Part shown: piece after piece, positions 1-16,900 of the stretch
Position numbering within the stretch: position 1 is the stretch's first letter
Layout of the letters: every line of letters starts with the position of its first letter
DNA from: Brugia malayi
Lineage: Eukaryota; Nematoda; Chromadorea; Rhabditida; Onchocercidae
Reading direction: 5' to 3'
DNA length: 64,000 nt
Assembly (NCBI RefSeq): GCF_000002995.4
Contig: NW_025062479.1
Span: forward strand, 19,030,721-19,094,720
The notes under the pieces: generated by a model
Database searches by the model: none
What the model was told of the DNA's origin: nothing
What the model saw: the letters and a program-made list of their open reading frames with translations, nothing else
Made by a program: the position numbers and the translations under genes

Positions 1-714
1 CTATTATCGGAAACGGCAGTTTATTCCCTGTGAAGTAAGGAGTTCTGTGTTAAACGAAGTTCGTAAAGATCGAAATTGACACCAAAAGTGATCATGTTTC
101 AAATAACACGATCTTCAGTTGCTTAATAATGACAAATAATTTTAAAAGAACAAAAACACCTGAACAGCAGGTATTACTATCCCCAGACTTCATTCTGCAC
201 AGTTCGATGATATCATCAGCCCATTTACGGTGCGACTGTACCGAATCACAACTTAAACCAATCAGTTTTACATTCCGTTTCTTGAATTCCGGCTCTAGTT
301 GAACTAGCCTAGCAAGCTCCGTGGTGCAAACTGGAGTGAAATCTCGTGGATGAGAAAACAATATTGCCCAACTACTGCAATTTTGAACTTTCAAAAATGA
401 ACAGAATTGATCAACATCAGTTAGAACTAAATTAAAACTTTTGATTCAATCCTCTTAGTTCTATGAAATATGTCTACATACTACAAATTCTCACAATTCC
501 ACGGAAAGGTTACAGACGAAAATTTCAATAACAATGAACGTGATATAAAGTATACCACACTACATGGTTTTCTGCCCTTTTAATTCCTATTATTGAACCA
601 TGACATAATCACATACTCTTTACCAATCCAGTCATGGAAACTCGAAATGAAGCTTTCACTGGTCTCGGCTTGGAAATCCGGAAATTTATCACCAAGTAGG
701 ATTCCTTTTGACAT
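1..714 (-). CDS. prdx6: 1-Cys peroxiredoxin (Prx6 type), 5' part, truncated by window edge
   Basis: Thiol peroxidase reducing H2O2 and organic hydroperoxides through one peroxidatic cysteine; in parasitic worms this family is mostly cytosolic and antioxidant. Exons read on the minus strand: 617-714 (ATG at 714), 160-374 and 1-27; the rest lies left of the window. The phases join cleanly (AAAGA|gtatgt to cag|TAGTTGG, then TCAG|gtgttt to cag|GGAATAA). About 113 residues are visible. They begin [14 protein letters not shown], then [19 protein letters not shown] and FTPVCTTE, in which Cys49 corresponds to the catalytic Cys47 of human PRDX6, then [13 protein letters not shown] and KLPFPII. The start is the first Met, six bases after a TTTCAG acceptor at 721-722. 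The downstream part is unseen, so whether the Prx6 C-terminal dimer domain is complete cannot be judged. Confidence 0.9.
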
Positions 715-720
715 TGTTAA

Positions 721-730
721 CTGAAATGCA
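721..730 (-). promoter_or_regulatory. Probable spliced-leader trans-splice acceptor of the peroxiredoxin gene
   Basis: Read on the minus strand, TGCATTTCAG ends six bases before the ATG at 714. A consensus TTTCAG this close to a start codon with no recognisable upstream exon is typical of nematode trans-splicing. The role is inferred. Confidence 0.45.
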
Positions 731-2145
731 TATTTTTGGTTGGACACGAACTTTATGATAAAACATTTCTCTATTTCAACGTAATCAGTAAAACCGATTA
801 AAATGAATAACAAATGATGGTAATCAGTATATGATCAATGAAATACGCAACACAACAAACACAGAGTACTTTTAGCATCAGAGATTATACGTTTCTTAAA
901 TCGTCGCTTAGATCTCAACTATTTTTAACCAATCAAATTTGGAGCAGCTTATTTCGATGAAGCTTCAAAGTTGATAACAAAACTGAAGGAATTTCAAAAG
1001 CCCGAAGTACGGTTACCTGAAGATATGCTAAATGGTATTGCAGAAAAAAGAAAATGTGTTAATTTCAAATCATTACAACAAAATTAGGTCACACTGCCAA
1101 TGATTACCTCCGCCAAGAACCAACTGACTAAACTGAACATATAGTCTTACTGTATACTCCAATTTTACAACACATTTAACAAGTAAATGAGTAGACGGAG
1201 TGTACAAGAAATTTCCGAATTTCAGAACATCAATGCCAGAATTTTAAAACACCATGCCTTTCATTTGGGAATATTTTCACGCATTCACAACTAAACACAT
1301 TTGTTCGATCAGAAGTTCTGCGTTTTTCTGCTTACAAAATTCATTTAGTTAATAAATATGATAGTGTTGGTTATTACCTGAAATGATTCCAAGTTTCAAC
1401 TCAAATTCTTGGAGCTGTTTATACAAAGATCCACAAGGAAAAAGGAAATAACAGACAGGTTCACATGAATCAAAAAGGAGCGTCTTTTTTCTTCTCGAGA
1501 TTTGTTTTCTTTTTCGAAATATATCTAATACAACAACGAAGCAAAATATCAGAAGTTTAGGTAACAAGAATATCTGAAATTTTATGAAACTAAATTTGGA
1601 AAGTAAAATATAGATGCCTTTTTCTTATATTAAATATATTTTCTCAAAAAAAAAAAAAAGGAAAAAAACTCCACGGTTGTTTTGGACTCTGCAAAAATCT
1701 GGAAGAAAATTATACATTTAGTTATACATGCAAGTGAGCAAATGACTGCAATGAAGATGAAAGCTGATGCTTAATAGTCTTGATGTTTCACAATGAATCA
1801 GAATGAAAAAAAAAAATAGATTATTATAAAACAAAAAGACAGAAATGTCATTTCCATACGACAAAAAATTCTAACATTCATCTAAATAAATCAATTAAAA
1901 AACTCATTACACCTCATTTCTGAGTATACCACAAAATATTTTATAAATTAGTGATGTAGTAAGTACATCATGAACTATTGACGGCAATAAAAAACAAACA
2001 TTTCATTCAAAAATTTCAGTTAACTCTTCTATTTCCTAAAAGAAATGGAATTCGGTTAAATTCCTTGAAAATCCTTGCTTTCTTTAAAGGTTGTTGGGTA
2101 CAAAGAAAATTGATGGACACTGATAATTTTCCACACATAAAAATA
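731..2145. other. Intergenic region between the peroxiredoxin start and the GET4 stop
   Basis: About 1.4 kb of AT-rich sequence with A and T homopolymers. Short ORFs here show no family motif and no consistent splice structure. It should hold the peroxiredoxin promoter and the GET4 3' UTR; I see no gene. Confidence 0.5.
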
Positions 2146-4727
2146 TCAGTCTAAATCCATATCATCTGTGATATCATCGGTCTGTGCTTCATCCGTTTGA
2201 AATACTCTACCTGCTGTTCTGCTTTTGGATGTACCCGCCAAGCATTCAGTTTTGCTGCTAAGCGGTATGTAAAGCATTTCCTCCGAATCTATTTCAAATT
2301 CTTCAGCTGTTCCTGATTCATTTTCTGGTGATCTTAACAAGCCTAAAATTTTGACATGTTGGCCCACATAATTTTATATAGAATCATGAAATAAATAAGA
2401 TTCTCAAAAAAAACGAAAAAGTAGCTTGTCTCTAAAGACACAGTCTTACAGCTATTAAAACTTAAAAAAAAATCTCGTCAGAGATAGAACTATCCTTTTA
2501 AATCATTTCTAAATCAATCATTACTCTTCTAAAAAGGATATACCAGCTTCTCTTCAACACTATCCAAATCCATACATGCAAATTTCTAAGCAATATAAAC
2601 TTGTACCATTCATTAAAAGAACATAAATACCTTTAATCATATTTCCTAAGAAACCAGCCGGAGCTGGTTGTGGTTGTGGTAAACCCATGTATATTTGACC
2701 TATCCTATCCAAAAGTTGTTTATACTCCGGATCATGACTGATTTCACTTTCATACTGGTCGATTAGCACTGAGAAGTAAGTTATCTAGAAATCAAAATCA
2801 GAACAAAAGTTTACAAGATATGACATACGCTATATTAAGCTTATGAGAAACTGGAACTAGTTTTATTAAGATAAGCCACTGCTCTTTCATAATTTTTTAA
2901 GCATATCTAAACAGGTAAATACATCGTAAAAAACAAATGTATTCCTGGCTTTTTATAAAATTTGAATAGCATTTGGACTCCTACGATAACTACTCAGTAC
3001 TGATTCTTATTCCTTTCTTATGTCTCATACAGTTGTTCAATTTAGCACGAATGTTTTCAAAAGATACCTCTTTATTAGCAATACATATTATCGTAAAGTG
3101 TAGAAAGTTGAGCAATGGAAATGGATATGGAAATCCACTTCTAATATCAGGATGAATATCACAATAGCATTGCAGTAATTTGAAGGCACTCTTCGGCTTC
3201 TGATCGCATAGCATCTACAAATAGAAGCAGTGAATGCAAAGCATATTCTGTTCTAGTAAGAAAGAAAAAGTTTTCAAGAATATTAAGGAAGATAATATGG
3301 ATTTCTCATAAAGCCCTTTAATTTTTATTATTTTAATGGTATTAGTCAATCTTAGTTTGTTTAAAAGGTAACTGAATTAACCTGCATAACAGCTTGTGCT
3401 ATGAACAAATCTTTTTCCGTAGTATACCCGTACTTCATCTGATATTCAGTAAGAAACACAGCAAATGTCTGAAATTAAAAACTTCAAATTAAAATGAACT
3501 CAGAAGAATTAAAGATGTTCTAAAGCGAGAAAAAAAAAACATGAAAGTTACAAGAAACTGCTGCACAATGAAGTGTAATTAAATTGGCTAAACCAATATT
3601 GCTTGCTAAACAGTACTGATAGAAGAATCAGGATGTTGCAAACTAAACAGTGCATACTCTCTTGAAAGCCAGAAATTCAACTGAATCGTTTGTAAATTAT
3701 AGAAATGAAAAAAGTAAAAAAGCCTACTTCTGGATTATCAGAATACATAAAATGACTTCTCGCGTTGGTGTAATTTCCTTCACGCCACAGCAACTTTGCA
3801 ATGCGACTAAAACGGTATCAGTTGGATTTAAAAACAAAAATGAAATGAAGAGAAAATATTTCAGGAGTCTTCAAAATGATTAATTTATAAGTCAATTTGA
3901 CGTCTTATTTAAGTCCAACTAACAAATGCAATCCGGGATGACCCCGTCGCCGATAGCGCTTCCTATCCCCTACAGCCATCGACCATTTAATACCTAGTGA
4001 TATATATTGCAATCTTCGATCTTCTCGCTCCGAATTGGCTTCCAAATCATTTTCCAGTTGAGCTGGCAAAAGATTAAGCAACTGCAAGATACTTGCGATA
4101 GTGAATTAAAATTTTTATGATCCATTTTTTAGCAGTTTAGTTCGAGAAGCATTTACCTTAACATACCTTCATGTGTAAAACCAAGTTTCAAGAATAAAAA
4201 CTCTAAACACAGAAGAACAAGAAAAGTGTATGCATCTTGATGTCCTAAAATAGTTCAGTATATGTTAAACTATCCCTTTTTATACTCATCAAGAATAAAA
4301 TAAGCATGTAAACCAACTTCATCGAAACGATCTAAAACAACTGAAGAGACAGGTGTTTTCGACTTCTCCAAAGCCTCTACAAATAGTTCGGCAAGATCGA
4401 TTGCACTTGCTGCTTCCCTTTCTGTAATATAACATGAATTAAAAGAAATACATTGATTACAAGAACAGTCCGTGTTAAGAAAACAGAAGTATGCATAAAG
4501 TATTAATAAAATTTGCCCTCAATTTCGAGAAATATTAGATAGCCGAACTCTATGATGACAGATTAACCTGCTAGAAGTCGCAATATACCACTGAAGAGCA
4601 TATCCTGTAACTCTTGCCATTTCCCTTGGTTAGACAATCGATTGTACAATGTGCGATAAATCTGATGTGCCTCATAACAGTTACCATTTTCAAAACACAA
4701 CCTCAACTTCTCCTCAACCCGAGACAT
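2146..4727 (-). CDS. get4: GET4 (TRC35) homologue, guided entry of tail-anchored proteins
   Basis: GET4 is the alpha-helical scaffold of the cytosolic complex (with GET5/UBL4A, and BAG6 in animals) that hands tail-anchored membrane proteins to the GET3 ATPase. Exons, minus strand: 4568-4727, 4318-4421, 3924-4081, 3728-3806, 3382-3468, 3049-3214, 2631-2768, 2146-2342. Together they give 362 residues in one frame (human about 327). Matches to the family include YEAHQIYRTLYNR near the N-terminus, LKWS-like GIKWSMAVGDRKR, GHPGLH, LLWREGNYTNAR, DLFIAQAVMQ, GFPYPFPLLNFLHF, DPEYKQLLDRIGQIYMG and GFLGNMIKG. The C-terminus is acidic (DDITDDMDLD), like the Asp/Glu-rich end of the human protein. The end of the sixth exon is uncertain: C|gtgcta at 3049 gives the best length match, T|gtatga at 3031 also keeps frame. 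The start is the Met of MSRVEEKLR, the usual N-terminal position. Confidence 0.9.
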
Positions 4728-5626
4728 CTTAAATAATCCACTGCAACTGCAATTTCGAAAAACAGTCCTTAATTCCTCTCCTTAAACGTCATTTCTAAGC
4801 ATCCAAGTAACACCCACAAACTTGTGTTTTGTCTTTCGGCTAAGGAACAAAGAACTTCGACACGGAAAACAGCTCGATGTCCATAACCTAGATTAAATGC
4901 TGCCTCATCTTAACACAAAAACTTGAAGCACTGCCGTACTAGCAATAGTACCATTAAGACAGCGCAAAAACCATATTCCAAAGAACTCAATCTCCTAATA
5001 CAGGACACCGAAAACTTCACCCAATTAAAAAAAAGCACAGTTCCTTTCTTTCCATGTCCCGTCTTACGCTCACGTATCTATAGATGCTAGTACACACAGC
5101 AGGTAAGCAAAATTACAAATGGCAACTTCCACGTAAAATAATCATAATGTTAGAATACTTACGATCACTTTATTCTTCGAAAACTATTTCCGAATCAGTC
5201 CCGAAACATACATCATCTTCATATCAGTCAATAATAACAGAAAATACAGCACTGACATGCCCAAAAACAGTGCATTTTGTATAATCATTTTAAATTAATC
5301 CGTTTGAACAGGGAATTTTCTATCACATAGAAAATCTGCTAAATTCTCTTAAAATTGTATGTACTGCTTTTAAACATTCATAATTTTCGCTAAGCATTCT
5401 TCAACCAAACAAACTAAATATTAAGGTGAATGAAAAATTTGCGATTTTGGGAAAATTGCTTAAAAACTTTAATTAATACGATATCAAAAAAAAAAAATTA
5501 TGTAAGTGCAATAATGTTCGGTTGAAATGGTACAATTATAAATAAGCTACTATAGAAAATACCATTGCACTTAACAATACAACAAGATGAAACAAAACAA
5601 CACGGAACATTCGGGTTAGGTAGACT
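4728..5626. other. Intergenic region between GET4 start and hnRNP copy 1 stop
   Basis: About 0.9 kb holding the GET4 promoter side and the 3' UTR of the first hnRNP gene. A short plus-strand ORF near 5084-5284 has no recognisable motif. No gene is supported. Confidence 0.5.
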
Positions 5627-7840
<2,214 letters not shown>

Positions 7841-7869
7841 CGTTCTCTTTGTTTCTAAGTCTCGACAGT

Positions 7870-7922
7870 AGTGATAGTAGAGGTAGTAGTAGTAGTAGTA
7901 GTAGTAATAGTAGTAGTAGTAT
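7870..7922. repeat. (TAG)n imperfect trinucleotide microsatellite
   Basis: Tandem TAG units with a few interruptions, ending about 30 bases upstream of the hnRNP copy 1 start codon (read as ACT/CTA units on the coding strand), so in its 5' UTR or proximal promoter. Confidence 0.85.
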
Positions 7923-8301
7923 ACTCCCTCTTTGATCACGTAAAGTACATACACTGGTTGTACCAAATGACGTATATATAGGCTGATTTCTCACAAAATA
8001 CTGTATGTCACTGATAACTGATCTCACAGCAATATCTAAAGGTATATAATACCAATCAGTACATGAGACCAAAGAAATCGTAACGCTTTGTTAAGTATTC
8101 AGAAGTACCATAGCTTACCATCTTTTAAAAGTGAAGCAGATTCCACAATATTTATAAAGTGAGAGAAAAATGCTAAAAATAGATCTAGTCTTTCCTTACC
8201 TGAAAAGGGTCTAGAATTAAAAGTAAACAATATTTGCTAGTTTTTTAAAAAAATTCTACCAATCACATAATTCACAGTACTACCTCCTCCCTCTCCCGTT
8301 T

Positions 8302-8324
8302 CCCCCCCCCCCCCCCCCCCCCCC
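8302..8324. repeat. Run of 23 C (G23 on the gene strand)
   Basis: Uninterrupted C homopolymer in an AT-rich genome, inside a pyrimidine-rich stretch (8281-8360). On the minus strand it is G23, about 460 bases upstream of the hnRNP copy 1 start. The assembled length may be inexact. Confidence 0.9.
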
Positions 8325-9151
8325 ACCAGAAACATACAATGAGGGCATCCCACCTCCTCCTTTTCTCTTCACATGACGCCCCAACCAACATATAACTCCA
8401 AAACCAACCTTGCTCTCTTCGGCGTGGCGCGTCTTGTAAAATAGCACTTTAATTCAACCACAGAACTCCTATAAATAAATTAAAGATGAAAACCTGCCAA
8501 GACAATCAATCAACTCAAACCGAACTCAGAATTCAGAACCAATCCAGCCACACTTTTTTTTCCAAGCGTACGAACACATCAACCAACATAGCTGCGAAGA
8601 TCACCATTGCAATTCTAAGATAAATACTGATCGGTGTGAAACTTTCTCAACATCCAATAGTAACAAGAACAACAAGTACAAAATCATATCGAACTTTTAT
8701 ACTATACAGTGCTTCACATTGAAGAAAAAAGCAACCGAAACAACAATTACAGTAATAAAAAATTGAGACAGACAATGTGAACACGCCGGAACTACAAAAG
8801 ACTGTAAAAATTATATGAATTTCAGCAACAAAAAATAATCACAAGATTTTAGAAAAAACTGCTAAGCCTACAGGTATTACAAAAAAATGCGAAAATGCAT
8901 GTAACTATCAGCAGTTCGAGAGGAAGAGCACTATACTTTTCCCAACATCTCAACATTTTCACAACTTTCTTAGAAAAAGTGGGAGGCACAGCAAACTAAA
9001 ACACAGCAAAGTTGTAAAGAATTGAAACAAAGAACTTGAAATGGCTTAAAGTCAGCATTTCAGGACCACCTACTGAGATCGTTGGAAAAATCATGAAAAA
9101 AAGTATCAGCAGCGAAAAGATGTGTGCTGCATGTTCGTTTAATCCACATTC

Positions 9152-12545
<3,394 letters not shown>

Positions 12546-13923
12546 CGTATCTGTGTCTGTTTTGTGTCACTCTCTTAACACTGACTGTCTCTCTGATAGT
12601 GATTAAGTGAAGTTATCGAGATCCCCTCACAACAAGTCAGTAGTAGAAGTACAACAATGTCTCTCTCACTGATTCCTGATTCTTGCCTGAATGCCTGCCT
12701 GATACTGATCCTGATTTTTATACCAATAGATAGAGCTTTCTTTTCTCAACTTAGCTGGCTGGCACACCCACTGCCTTAACACAATCTACAATGTGAAAAT
12801 AGTCTTCATTCAACACAAATTCATGTAGAGAGATGGAAAGAGCCTTGATAAAAACGACTGGTTGCAACCCAAATTTACTCCTCAGCTTCAACCTTAAACT
12901 GAAGTACTGACTGAACTGGCATAAGAAAATTTTCACTACCCATTATGTTAATGACCTTGCATCTTATTCTTAATTCTTTCAATTCTCACTCTCCTACATC
13001 CTCAACTGCTGTTTAGCACTAGAACCCCTCTCACGTTCACTGATTTTCCAGACAAATAAATGAAATTTTTGGAACTTGAATGGATAATCCAAGGACAATA
13101 TCACACCACCGACCGCTCGAACCACAAAACCCTAAGCAAGAAAAAGCAAAGCCGCCGCACTCCTCCACAAAACGCCACACTCCCTCAGGTAATTCTCCCT
13201 AAAATAACCAATATCGATTAGGTCCGCAAGATGCTTATGACAACTGCACGTCTCAAAGCGCTATTTCGAAAGGAGGTAAAAATACAGTGGACTGGTATAA
13301 ATAGTGACAGGTGGAGTGCGTGACTTGGTAGTACACATTCAGTTCTGCACAATCTCTTGAGATACTATTTCCTTGTGCCTACGGGAAGAGCTGGAGAATA
13401 CTGGAGATGGCAAAACTTTTACGGATATGAGTCATTAGAATTGATAATGAGGGAAGAGCAATAGTCGTGAAATACGTATGCGATCTGATGCAAGTGATAA
13501 AATTCCGATCGAGAGAGACCAACTTCATAATATGATTGGTCAAGAATTAAACTACCTGTCGCCTGTTTTCCAGACTGAAAACAGTAGTTTTTGCAAGACC
13601 GGAATGACAATTGTCAACCGTACAACTGAACTCAGTTCCGGTAAAAGAATTCCAGCTCTGAATCGACTCAATTTTACGCAGTTTTAAATTAACATTCGTG
13701 TGAGTTAATTTTTTTGCTATATTTTTATCTCGAGTCTCCATTAGTGCACCAAAATTCTAGAAATAGCATATAGCTTCAAGAAGATGCAGATGCATATTGA
13801 AAAATGATTGAATAATGTGGATTTCTGAGGCTTTAATTCCAATACAGATCTTTGCAGAGCTTATCAATGACCACAAAAAAAAAAAAAAAAAGGAACAAAT
13901 GTTATTGATATTTACATCTTTTG
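12546..13923. other. Intergenic region upstream of hnRNP copy 2
   Basis: About 1.4 kb; expected to hold the hnRNP copy 2 promoter and the 3' UTR of the membrane-protein gene. ORFs on both strands (for example 13419-13741) overlap each other and show no motif. No gene supported. Confidence 0.45.
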
Positions 13924-16900
13924 TCAGAATTCCGTGACAAGATAAGCTTCAACAAGTTTATTATGCGAAGAGTTTGAAGCACTCAGGGTCCTTCGTCGAC
14001 TTCCGAAACGTTCGCCATCATTTTGTGCTCTGATTACCACGTCAAATCCTTGAAAGTTCCATTACAAGTAGTAAAAGTTCTCGATCAAACAAGAAAATGA
14101 AGTACGCAAAACAAGCATATGCCGACATTTTGCAATGTCCCAACTCAAACATATTACATCCAGCAATGATCAAGGTAACAAATCAAACCAACTTCCAGAT
14201 TTAAATGTTTTAGTAGCGATTATGAATTGCAAACTTATACTACCTCTATTCCTCATTTTCTTGTCTCTTGAATTCGTTCGTCTCGGGGGGTTTTTCCGAA
14301 TGATGTCCGATTCACGGCCTGAATCGATGGCTGTTACAATCGTTGGCATACAGGAGGGATCTACCGATTCTCGCTTTTGCGATATCTTTTGCCTACTCCT
14401 GAAGCACATGATTACTAATGCTCAAGATTAACATGAGAGCGGCGGCATATATACTTGAGCAGTTTTTGAGCCACACAGTAAACACTGATTAGAATGTTAT
14501 TAAAGGCGACTCTTCGAAGATGTCTAAAAAGATTTTTCCTCAGACCAAGCACACTTGAATATAGGAAGTGATGAATCGAATCACTGGTTAGAAGTGATAA
14601 GGACCTGACAGCATTCCTATAATTAGTATGCGATGATGAGTCTTCATCATCTGATTCTTTGTGCGTGATATATGATAGATGCTGAATATCTCTTGATCCA
14701 CGACGATAATCATGTTTTAAAAAGCATCTACGCTGACTTTCTTTACCATTTCCTGAAATTCTCCTTCATTTCCCTTTATTTCTCATTTCTCATTAGTTAT
14801 TTACTTCCGAATTACTCTATGATCACCCAAAAGAAGACAAAATAAAAGAGATAAAGCGTAGAAAACAAAAGTACCTCGCTGACCACAACTATGTGATGGT
14901 ATAACGGACATTTGCTCCAAACTTAAGTCATCTGAACCACTATAACTGTAATCTGGAATCTTTTGAGCCTGTAGTTGTACGAGACGCAGCTCCGGCTGAA
15001 TGGCTAAATCAAGATTCTCTAGCTCCATTTGCACTGAATTGTTGTAATAGTAAACTGGTTCAACAATTGAGCCTAGAACAATATGCTTTGTTTAACAACA
15101 GTCTCAGTAACTTTGTAATTTAAAGTTTAAACATAATGACAAAAAGTATGAAAAGACTGCTATTGATCCTTCACAACCCTCACTTTACATTTATTACAAT
15201 ATTATTATCATTAATCTTTACAACGTTACTGTCCCCTTGGACTTTATTGAAGAGTTAATCCAAGCTTCTGGTATATTCAATATCAATTCTTTCTTGAAGA
15301 CGTACTGCAACTTATTAAAATTGTACAATAGTGCCATATGTCGGAAATTTCAGATAACTTTTTCGACAAACTCTCATCTTCTTTCCTTATGTCCTAGCTG
15401 GAATTATGCCCGATACGTCTAATAATATTTAAAAGCAAAAACAAAGACAGTTCAGCGAATAGTTCACCAGCCGTCGGTAATCACATAATTAGTAGGACTT
15501 TCATTACTACACTTAATATTATTCTATCGATCCACTTAAGTAAGAAGTTAATGGCATGAAATAATTTTCTTACTATAGCATTAACCTTTTATTTAAATGC
15601 ACATTCTATCAACTTCATACTATTCTTCATACATGGAAATCAATTCCTAAATCCTTCTACCAATATACCACAAATAATTACCAGATGTGCTGTCATCATC
15701 CAAGGATCTTTCATAGACACTGTGTCTGGAACTATCATCTTTTCCTTTCGAGTAACGACTTCGAATAATAATTTCACATTCCTCAGCAGTTTTACTAGGA
15801 CAGTGTTGATGCTGTCGATGCAATATCTCAATTGGATGGATAGCACATACAGTAGTGTCTGACTTCGTACCATTCGCTATTTTGTCATTGTACCCGAAAA
15901 ATAAAATTTGTTAATTTCATATTTTCACTAATGAAAAAAGAATCTAATATGAAATTTTTGGTTGCAGTAAGAAAGAAAAAATAGGTGTGGAGAGTGAAAT
16001 CCCACGCCATATGGCATTTATGCTTTATAAAGATTCAAGATAACAGGCTGCAGAAAAATATTTGGTTTGATATCAACATGAAATCGCTATGAAACATTTA
16101 CGCGTTACCTGTGGACAAGTAGTGGACCATGTTTTTGAGTAGCCAAGAAATGAGCATTGAAATGTTCAATATGATGATTTTCATTAAAGTCTTCTGCTTC
16201 AGCAGAAACAATCAACGGAATCCGTGTCATCTTACGTCTCGAACTAGAAACACAATATCATCAGATTATTACATCGAATGTACTCAAACGAGAGAAAATA
16301 TTTCACGGTTAAATGCACAACTTGGTATTGCCATTGTCATTCAGTTGGAATTTAATTTCTTTGCATGACTGCAAATGATAATCTATCGATCATTGCAACC
16401 TTACACTTGACTCCAAATGCCTGCAGACCGCTGATGAAGTTTCTGATTACATGGAGCACTAGATTTTGAGATATTACTATTTCTAGCTGGTGCATATCGA
16501 TACCGCTCCTTTGGGCCTACCGTCACAACACTGTTAGCATCATTGTTGCTACAATTTTTGCAATGGTTAATGTTGTAATCCGTGCTGTTGTTGTCATGGC
16601 TCTTAGTTTCATTATCCAAGTTTTGGTCCAGTTCCTCTCCAATATAATCAATTACATGCTGTTGATTCATTTCAGGTCGCTGATCAGCAGAAAATGATGC
16701 CTGGAACAACAGTATATTGAGATGCTAAAATCATGTGCAGTTATTTTCTTGATATCGTTTAAGCCTGCTCTTCGTTTGCTTGTACATTCGTGGCAAAAGT
16801 TAGTTTAACGAAATCCTAACCAGGATTACGTGGTTTTCATTTCAGGAAGAGGTGCGAACATGGAGAAAGAAAATTCAAAAAAAGCTTTTATAAGTTACAT

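Larger units (their letters stand above)
7841..9151. other. Spacer between the tandem hnRNP genes
   Basis: About 1.3 kb. It contains a (TAG)n tract just upstream of the copy 1 start, a run of 23 C, and otherwise AT-rich sequence. ORFs here, including one coding poly-Tyr or poly-Leu across the trinucleotide repeat, are repeat artefacts. It should include the copy 1 promoter and the copy 2 3' UTR. Confidence 0.5.

Noticed and set aside
2838..2910. Extra GET4 exon reading ICLKNYERAVAYLNKT
   Set aside because: Resembles a helical repeat but has no counterpart at this position in GET4, and the gene closes in frame without it.
14135..14431. 98-codon plus-strand ORF
   Set aside because: Antisense to a better-supported minus-strand exon with good splice sites (14244-14398).
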